Of a DNA stretch of 32,262 bases, positions 26,357 through 32,262 are shown piece by piece. The stretch lies in the NCBI GenBank assembly GCA_947459075.1, contig CANHBJ010000010.1:1-32262 (forward strand). Direction: 5' to 3'. The stretch comes from Bacteroidota bacterium. GTDB lineage: Bacteria; Bacteroidota; Bacteroidia; UKL13-3. The notes beneath the pieces are model-generated. The model made no database searches, was not told the DNA's origin, and saw only the letters and a list, made by a program, of their open reading frames with translations. A program made the position numbers and the translations under genes. The number at the start of each line of letters is the position of its first letter. Positions within the stretch are counted from its first letter, which is position 1.

Positions 26357-27733
26357 ATGAATAAACATTTACTAACAGCTTTTGCAGTTATAGGAATTGC
26401 TGCAGCAGCAAATGCACAATTTTTTCCTAATGGCGCCATGGAAAATTGGGAAACAATAAACATAGAGGAGCCCAACAATTGGACCACATCAAATAACGCG
26501 TGGAGGTTGGTTAACGGGAAATTTACCGCAACAAAATCAAGCGATAGCCGGTCTGGATTTGCCATTAAATTAGAAACCTTGGTTTCGCAAAATGGCGATA
26601 CCGCTTTTGCTTATTTTGCAAATACTGAAGGCGACCCTTTGGCAGGCGAGGGAGGGCAAGCATTTAGCCAATCACCTCAAAATATGACAGGCTATTTTAA
26701 ATCAAATATTGCCGTTGGCGATTCGGCTGTTATGTTGGTTTTATTTAAGAAAAATGGGGTGGTTGTTTCGCAAACTGAATATAAGTTTACAGGAATTAAG
26801 AGTGCTTACACTGCCTTTTCGTTCCCTATTCAAAACTTAACAGTAACACCTGATAGTGTTATTATAGCTGCTGCATCAAGTAATGTGATTGCAGAAGTGG
26901 GCGTAACACCAGGCAGTTGGATTATGTTTGATGATTTGGCTTTAACAGGCTCTAACATCACCCAAACCATTACCAATGGAAATTTTGATAGTTGGACTAC
27001 TACTTCATTAAACAGTCTAAACGATTGGTGGAGTGGTGGTGAAGGCATATCAAGAACAACAGGATATAAAGGTTTATATGGTGTAGAGTTAGAAACCATA
27101 GATTACCAAGATGGGTATATAGGACAGGCCATGTTACTTAACTTTAATTACAATGATAACGGAGATCCATTTGGCGGATTACCTTATACTCGCCTTAACG
27201 ATACATTAGTATTCTGGTACAAATACAACGCAGCTTCTGCAGACGACTCGGCTGCTGTGTATGTAGAATTAAGAGGAAATGGAACATCTGTTGGTGGTGG
27301 TTTTTTGAAAATTGGTGCAAAATCAATTTACACCAAAGCTTCTATTCCGCTATTTGCTTTTAACCAACCCGATACTTTAAGAGTAAGCTTTATGTCATCT
27401 AATACTGAGGGAGGGCCAATTGAAGTTGCAGGAAGTAAATTTACCATTGATGAGGTTCAATTGGCATCAACACCACTAAATACGGGTATTAAACATATAT
27501 TTAAAAACTCGGCAAGTATTGGTTTGTATCCTAATCCAACTTCAAATATTGCGGTAATTAAAGCAAACAACACGGGTTTAATTAGCTATGAATTAAATGA
27601 CATTACTGGAAAAGTAATATTAACTGGGGTTGGCAACGATATCAATATAAGCAACTTAAACAATGGGATTTACTTTGTAACCGTTAAGAGCGGAGTAGAA
27701 GTAATTGCTGTTAAAAAGTTAATTAAACAATAA
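26357..27733 (+). CDS. T9SS-secreted protein with two carbohydrate-binding-like modules
   Basis: A 458-residue exported protein. The signal peptide is MNKHLLTAFAVIGIAAAANA. Two related modules follow: the first starts with NGAMENWETIN (about 25) and has SGFAIKLETL, the second starts with NGNFDSWTTTSLN (about 208) and has YGVELETIDYQDG. Both end with an IDEV or FDDLAL strand, the pattern of jelly-roll domains found in Bacteroidota secreted proteins (PCMD-like), suggesting glycan or matrix binding. The last 75 residues form a type A sorting domain: LYPNPTSNIAVIKAN, SYELNDITGKVILTG, NLNNGIYFVTVKSG and VKKLIKQ. The protein is probably anchored to the surface or released through the T9SS. Ligand unknown. 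Confidence 0.86.
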   Translation: MNKHLLTAFAVIGIAAAANAQFFPNGAMENWETINIEEPNNWTTSNNAWRLVNGKFTATKSSDSRSGFAIKLETLVSQNGDTAFAYFANTEGDPLAGEGGQAFSQSPQNMTGYFKSNIAVGDSAVMLVLFKKNGVVVSQTEYKFTGIKSAYTAFSFPIQNLTVTPDSVIIAAASSNVIAEVGVTPGSWIMFDDLALTGSNITQTITNGNFDSWTTTSLNSLNDWWSGGEGISRTTGYKGLYGVELETIDYQDGYIGQAMLLNFNYNDNGDPFGGLPYTRLNDTLVFWYKYNAASADDSAAVYVELRGNGTSVGGGFLKIGAKSIYTKASIPLFAFNQPDTLRVSFMSSNTEGGPIEVAGSKFTIDEVQLASTPLNTGIKHIFKNSASIGLYPNPTSNIAVIKANNTGLISYELNDITGKVILTGVGNDINISNLNNGIYFVTVKSGVEVIAVKKLIKQ

Positions 27734-27749
27734 TCAGTTAAAGCCAAAC

Positions 27750-27785
27750 AAAACTGCCGAATACCTTAAGGTATTCGGCAGTTTT
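27750..27785. terminator. Bidirectional terminator between the T9SS cargo gene and hrpB
   Basis: A perfect inverted repeat: AAAACTGCCGAATACCTT (27750-27767) and its complement (27768-27785), centred on CCTTAAGG, with T tracts on both strands. It begins 17 bases after the cargo gene stop and its last base is the first base of the hrpB stop codon on the minus strand. Confidence 0.9.
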
Positions 27786-30268
27786 TATTTCCTAACGCCA
27801 CCTTTGGCAACTGCCTTAGCTTCCCATGGTTCGTCAGGCCATGCGTGTTTTGGGTAACGCCTTTGTAGTTCTTTCTTCACTTCATAATAAGTATTGTTCC
27901 AAAAACTGCGTAAATCAGATGTTACTTGCACAGGTTTAAAACCAGGAGAAAGCAAATGCATAACAACTGAAATTTTACCATGATTAACCATTGGTGTATC
28001 GGCCAAACCAAATACTTCTTGCAACCTAACTGATAATATTGGCGTTTCTCCGTTAGGCAAATAAATCACCTCAATAGCTGAACCGCTTGGTACATTAATT
28101 TTAGTTGGAACCAATTCACTTAATGATTGTTGCATATCCCAATCTAAACTATTTAATAATGCATCATGTAGGTTTATTTTTTTTAAATCTTCTGGCTTTT
28201 TAATGTTTATTAGGTAAGGCATCAACCAATCACTATTGTTTAATAATAGGGTTGATGTGCTTACTTCGGGCCAACCTTCATTTGGATTCCATTTACGTAA
28301 ACTTAAAATACGATTTTGCAGTTGTTGCATCTTTTCATCAAAACTTAACAATTGTTCGCCTTCGGTTTTTATGGCATTTGATATGGCCACTTGCAAATAA
28401 CTTTCGTCAGGGTTGGGGAGGGGTTTTGATTGTAAAACGATACTGCCTATACGCAAGTCTTTACTAGCTATTAAACCACCTCTGCGCGTATCCCAAGTAA
28501 TTACCTGCTTTTCTTTTACCATAGGCAGTAAATCTTTGGGGTTTAAAGGCGAGGCCATAAATATCTTACCCAAACCATCTCGGGTATCAATATGAGCAAC
28601 GGCAAGCCAAGGCTCGTGGGCTAAATCATCTCTGTGTCCGGCAGTAGCGTATTTCCCATTAGCCAATTGAAACTGCGCATTATTTCCAGGCCTTGCAAAT
28701 GCAATACGTTCCGGATATGCAAAAGCCAGCAGCAATCCTGTTTCAAACACATCAACGGGTCCATTATCAGGTTGTGCATTTAACATCCTGCGGTACGATT
28801 CAGCTACCTTTTCTATACGAATAAATTTATTTCCTAAACTATTGTTTTGCCTAGCCCTGCGCAAAGCCTCAATGCGTAAATTAATATCTATACCTGTTTC
28901 TTTGGGCAAAGGGTCTCTTTCTTCTAATATAGCTGCAATATCAGAAGCCAATGCTACGGCATTATCCTCTTTGGCTTTTAAAAGCATGTGTGCAATGCGT
29001 GGATGACAAGCCAATTGGTGTAAATGTTTACCATGTTCGGTAATACGGCCATTTTCTAACGCATTTAAGTTTGTTAATGTATCTATGGCTTGTGCTACCG
29101 CTGTTTTTGGTGGGGGAGATAACCAGGTAAGTTGTTCTATATTGGTAATTCCCCATTGAGCTAAATCAAGCACCAATGCTGCTAAATCGGCTTCCATTAT
29201 CTCAGGAATGCGGTGCTCTGCCAAACGTTGATGGGTAGCTGCTGTCCACATTCGGTAACAAACACCTGCACTTAATCGTCCAGCACGCCCCGCTCGTTGA
29301 TCTGCTGAATCTCTAGAAATCGAGAGCGTTTCTAACCTTGATAAACCCGATTTTGGATCAAACTTAGAAAACCGACCAAAGCCCGTATCGACTACAATTT
29401 TTATTCCTTCAATGGTTAAACTTGTTTCGGCAATTGAAGTGGCTAAAACCACTTTTCGTTTTCCAAACTTATTAGGAACAATAGCTAAATATTGTTCTTG
29501 CTGTGGCAACTGCCCATAAAGAGGGTGTATAGCAAAAGTACTTAAATCACGTTTCAACAACTCGGCACATTTTCTAATTTCACCTTCACCAGGTAAAAAA
29601 ACCAATACATCGCCTTCGTGCTCATTTACTGCTTTTATAATAACCCTTGATGTAACCTCAGGTAGCAGAAACTCGTCCTGACCACCAACATAAATTACAT
29701 CAACAGGATATTGCCTTCCTTTGCTTACGGCTACAGGTGCATTTAATAAAGCGGTAAGTTGTGGCATGTTTAACGTGGCCGACATCACCATCATTCGTAA
29801 ATCGGGCCTTAGTATTTGTTGGGCTTCGCGACATAAAGCCATGGCCACATCAGCGTGTATACTGCGTTCATGAAACTCATCAAATATAACCAAACCCACA
29901 CCCTCAAGTGCGTTGTCGGAATGTAACATACGTGTTAAAATACCCTCTGTTACCACTTCAATACGTGTTGTTGCACTCACACGATTTTCAAATCTAACCC
30001 GATAACCAATGGTTTCGCCCACATTATCGCCCCATAAATCAGCCATGCGCATGGCTATGGTTTTTGCGGCAAGCCTACGTGGTTCTAACATAATTATTTT
30101 TTTACCAGCTAACCAAGGCTCATCTAATAAAGTTAAAGGCAATAGGGTGCTTTTACCCGCCCCCGGAGGCGCATTTACAATAAGTGTATTTTGTTTACTT
30201 AGGTGTAATTTTACCTCATTAATAATATCGGTAACAGGTAAATCGGTGGTATATGGATTAAACGACAA
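27785..30268 (-). CDS. hrpB: ATP-dependent helicase HrpB
   Basis: DExH-box helicase, 827 residues, near the usual size. The Walker A GAGKST is at 36-41, motif Ia LEPRRLAAK at 61-69, the DEFH Walker B variant at 130-133 in IFDEFHERS, SAT at 163-165, then ATSIAETSLTIEGI and QRAGRAGRLSAG. The long C-terminal region (about 470-827) holds the HrpB-specific part, with a DEPWEA motif near the C terminus (MPYLINIKKPEDL and SPGFKPVQVTSDLRSFW precede it). The enzyme is thought to act on RNA, but its exact task in bacteria is not fixed. It is transcribed away from the protease gene at 30395 and stands alone, with a perfect terminator at its end. Confidence 0.95.
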   Translation of the reverse strand: MSFNPYTTDLPVTDIINEVKLHLSKQNTLIVNAPPGAGKSTLLPLTLLDEPWLAGKKIIMLEPRRLAAKTIAMRMADLWGDNVGETIGYRVRFENRVSATTRIEVVTEGILTRMLHSDNALEGVGLVIFDEFHERSIHADVAMALCREAQQILRPDLRMMVMSATLNMPQLTALLNAPVAVSKGRQYPVDVIYVGGQDEFLLPEVTSRVIIKAVNEHEGDVLVFLPGEGEIRKCAELLKRDLSTFAIHPLYGQLPQQEQYLAIVPNKFGKRKVVLATSIAETSLTIEGIKIVVDTGFGRFSKFDPKSGLSRLETLSISRDSADQRAGRAGRLSAGVCYRMWTAATHQRLAEHRIPEIMEADLAALVLDLAQWGITNIEQLTWLSPPPKTAVAQAIDTLTNLNALENGRITEHGKHLHQLACHPRIAHMLLKAKEDNAVALASDIAAILEERDPLPKETGIDINLRIEALRRARQNNSLGNKFIRIEKVAESYRRMLNAQPDNGPVDVFETGLLLAFAYPERIAFARPGNNAQFQLANGKYATAGHRDDLAHEPWLAVAHIDTRDGLGKIFMASPLNPKDLLPMVKEKQVITWDTRRGGLIASKDLRIGSIVLQSKPLPNPDESYLQVAISNAIKTEGEQLLSFDEKMQQLQNRILSLRKWNPNEGWPEVSTSTLLLNNSDWLMPYLINIKKPEDLKKINLHDALLNSLDWDMQQSLSELVPTKINVPSGSAIEVIYLPNGETPILSVRLQEVFGLADTPMVNHGKISVVMHLLSPGFKPVQVTSDLRSFWNNTYYEVKKELQRRYPKHAWPDEPWEAKAVAKGGVRK

Positions 30269-30288
30269 ATGCTTTAATATTATGCTTA

Positions 30289-30296
30289 CAAAGGTA
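30289..30296 (-). promoter_or_regulatory. Likely hrpB promoter -7 element
   Basis: Read on the minus strand this is TACCTTTG, an exact match to the Bacteroidota consensus TAnnTTTG. It ends 20 bases before the hrpB ATG, so transcription would start about 15 bases before it. No good TTTG is seen 17-23 bases upstream, which keeps confidence low. Confidence 0.35.
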
Positions 30297-30394
30297 AGTA
30301 TTATAAGCTACGTTCCCTTTAATTAGCATAAAGTTCAATATCAATCCTTTGTTTTATTTTGAATATGTTTTATGTTGCATACAATCAATTTTAT

Positions 30395-32262
30395 ATGCTA
30401 ATCAGATTTATACTACTTATTACAAGCCTAGGTTTTTTAAACTTATATGGGCAACAAACTGCTCAGTTATCGCCTAATTTAAGATTATGGCTGAGCCAAA
30501 ATAATAATACTCATACTAAAGAGCTAGTTCAATTCAAGCAAGGAAATACGGTGTATTTATCTGCTATTGTTAAAGTAAATCTCGCTCAAATTAATTTACA
30601 ACAAATAGTAAGTTTAGGGATAAAAATTGGCACAAAAGCTGGTGATATTTACACCATGCAAATTCCTGAAAAACAAATGGTTAATCTTACTCAATTAAAA
30701 GGAATACTTTATGTGCAATTAGACGAGCCTGTTGCCAGCAATATGGATCCTGCAAGACGTAGTAGCAGGGTTGATTCTGTACAAATGGGTATTAACTTAC
30801 CAATGGCTTATACTGGAAAAAATGTAGTGGTTGGTATTATAGATGCTGGGTTTGATTACAGTCACCCTACATTTTACGACACACTTGGAAATGTATTACG
30901 TTTAAAGCGTGTTTGGGAGCAACGCAAGAATGGAACACCCCCAACAGGTTATAATTATGGAAATGAAATAACCGATACGGCAAACATGATATTGGTTGGA
31001 AATGATGTAAGTTCATTTTCACATGGTACACATGTAGGCGGAATTGCAGCTGGATCAGGCCTAGGTAGTTTATTTAATACCAGAGGAAGAGGAGTAGCCT
31101 ACGGAAGCGATTTGGTATTTGTTGGTATAAAACCAAATAAAAGCGAATGGACTGGTGCAGGAATGAGCAGTATTATTGATGCAGTTAACTATATATTTAA
31201 CTATGCTGCATCTGTTGGAAAACCAGCTGTGGCTAATTTAAGCTGGGGGTGCTCAATTGGCCCTAACGATGGTAGTTCTTTGTTTAGCCAAGCTTTAAAT
31301 AACTTAGTTGGCCCAGGTAAAATCTTTGTAAATTCGGCAGGAAACAATGGTGACGAAAACATACATTGGGCCAATAATGATACTGTTTTATCAGGTACCG
31401 ATTATTCTTTTGTGAGTTTTCCAAATGTATTGGGAGAAAAGCGCACTTGGGTTGATGTTTGGGGTGAAAATAATAAAAGTATTTGTGCCAATTTATTGCT
31501 TTATCACAACGGTAATGTTGTAGATTCTAGTGGCAACGTATGTGCACTTAACAATGGTAATAAAACAGGCTATTTAATTAGTTATTTAGGCGATACATTA
31601 TATTATAGTTTAATTGGAGTACAAAGTGATTTTAATAACCAAAAGACCCATTTTTTAATGGATTTATACAGTAAAACAACCGATTCGCTTGCAATTAAAT
31701 TATATCATGAAGGCAAGTTTGATGCGTGGATGGGATATGTAAATGACTACAATGGATATTATGGTGCTTTTGTAAATGGCGGACGTTCATGGGCAACTAA
31801 TGGAAACAACAGATACACTTTAGGTGAAATGTCTTGTTCACCTGCTGCATTAACTGTTGCTGCTTATGTTTCAAAAAATAGTTTTAGGAATTTAGCAGGT
31901 GCACAACTAAGTTATTCTGGATATGCCACTACAAATGCTATTGCACCTTTTTCAAGTATTGGACCAACTGCCGATGGGCGAATGAAACCAGATATTGCAG
32001 CACCAGGTATGACCATTGCTTCAGGCGTAAATTCGTATGATATTTCCTATGCACCAAATGGTAGTAATTACAGCTCAAGTGTGGCACAATACACCTTTGG
32101 CCCAAATAGCCGTAAGTATTATTATGCCGAAGCCAGCGGAACTTCTATGTCGGCACCCATGTTTAGCGGTATAGTAGCTTTATTATTACAAGCAAACCCA
32201 ATTTTAACCCCTCAACAAATCAAACAAATACTAAGCAGAACTGCTTATAAAGATTATTTTAC
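30395..32262 (+). CDS. Secreted subtilisin-like (S8) serine protease, 5' part
   Basis: The frame runs to the window end without a stop; 622 residues are visible. ATG at 30395 gives a signal peptide, MLIRFILLITSLGFLNLYGQQ; an in-frame ATG at 30365 would add ten residues in front and is less likely. A propeptide-like region (about 22-130) precedes the catalytic domain. The triad is Asp150 in GIIDAGFDYSH, His210 in SHGTHVGG and Ser584 in SGTSMSAP; the oxyanion Asn is in NSAGNNG near 312. His to Ser are 374 residues apart against about 157 in subtilisin BPN', so a large insertion (about 320-560) is present. A T9SS sorting domain may lie beyond the edge. Probably an extracellular or surface peptidase. 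Confidence 0.92.
   Translation, partial: MLIRFILLITSLGFLNLYGQQTAQLSPNLRLWLSQNNNTHTKELVQFKQGNTVYLSAIVKVNLAQINLQQIVSLGIKIGTKAGDIYTMQIPEKQMVNLTQLKGILYVQLDEPVASNMDPARRSSRVDSVQMGINLPMAYTGKNVVVGIIDAGFDYSHPTFYDTLGNVLRLKRVWEQRKNGTPPTGYNYGNEITDTANMILVGNDVSSFSHGTHVGGIAAGSGLGSLFNTRGRGVAYGSDLVFVGIKPNKSEWTGAGMSSIIDAVNYIFNYAASVGKPAVANLSWGCSIGPNDGSSLFSQALNNLVGPGKIFVNSAGNNGDENIHWANNDTVLSGTDYSFVSFPNVLGEKRTWVDVWGENNKSICANLLLYHNGNVVDSSGNVCALNNGNKTGYLISYLGDTLYYSLIGVQSDFNNQKTHFLMDLYSKTTDSLAIKLYHEGKFDAWMGYVNDYNGYYGAFVNGGRSWATNGNNRYTLGEMSCSPAALTVAAYVSKNSFRNLAGAQLSYSGYATTNAIAPFSSIGPTADGRMKPDIAAPGMTIASGVNSYDISYAPNGSNYSSSVAQYTFGPNSRKYYYAEASGTSMSAPMFSGIVALLLQANPILTPQQIKQILSRTAYKDYF

Noticed and set aside
1-32262. Search by eye for transposases, integrases, phage genes, toxin-antitoxin pairs, tRNA and rRNA genes
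   Set aside because: None seen; all large frames have other clear or plausible identities and the intergenic gaps are short.

Overview
The window is AT-rich chromosomal DNA from a member of the Bacteroidota. The evidence is two proteins ending in type IX secretion (T9SS) type A sorting domains, the phylum-typical gene order bamD-rpoZ-coaBC-DUF4835-recN, an omega subunit of the Bacteroidota RpoZ/Rpb6 type, general absence of Shine-Dalgarno spacing before starts, and a HrpB and SIMPL/NlpC complement common in the phylum. No rRNA, tRNA, CRISPR array, prophage, integrase or insertion sequence was seen. Most of the window is housekeeping or core-accessory sequence with dense coding.

Layout. 1-3629: the 3' part of a giant repetitive secreted adhesin-like gene (+), cut by the window edge, closed by a strong terminator. 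3979-6597: gyrA (+). 6695-11820 (-): bamD, rpoZ, coaBC, a DUF4835 secreted protein and recN, i.e. envelope assembly, transcription, coenzyme A synthesis and DNA repair in one run read from 11820 down to 6695. 11983-13528 (+): an NlpC/P60 endopeptidase, a SIMPL protein and a 52-residue zinc-ribbon protein. 13512-21557 (-): hutD, miaA, a YdeP-type molybdopterin oxidoreductase, a small VOC protein, a DUF7009-like protein, a Pif1-like helicase and fdhD. 21771-22451 (+): a probable lipoprotein. 22499-24560 (-): a two-gene unit coding for a P-loop NTPase-MobA fusion and a polytopic membrane protein. 24826-26088 (+): a DEAD-box RNA helicase with a TTG start. 26357-27733 (+): a second T9SS cargo protein. 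27785-30268 (-): HrpB helicase. 30395-32262 (+): the 5' part of a secreted subtilisin-like protease, cut by the window edge.

How genes work together. The clearest functional theme is the molybdenum cofactor: the YdeP-type enzyme needs sulfurated bis-MGD, FdhD delivers sulfur to such cofactors, and the MobA domain makes MGD. These genes lie within about 9 kb, together with a DUF7009-like protein and a membrane protein whose job is unknown; this is the best candidate for an under-described module in the window. A second theme is the cell surface: BamD, DUF4835, the NlpC/P60 enzyme, two T9SS cargo proteins and the S8 protease. Perfect hairpin terminators sit between convergent genes at 6619-6655 and 27750-27785, and a hairpin splits the bamD-recN run between rpoZ and coaBC.
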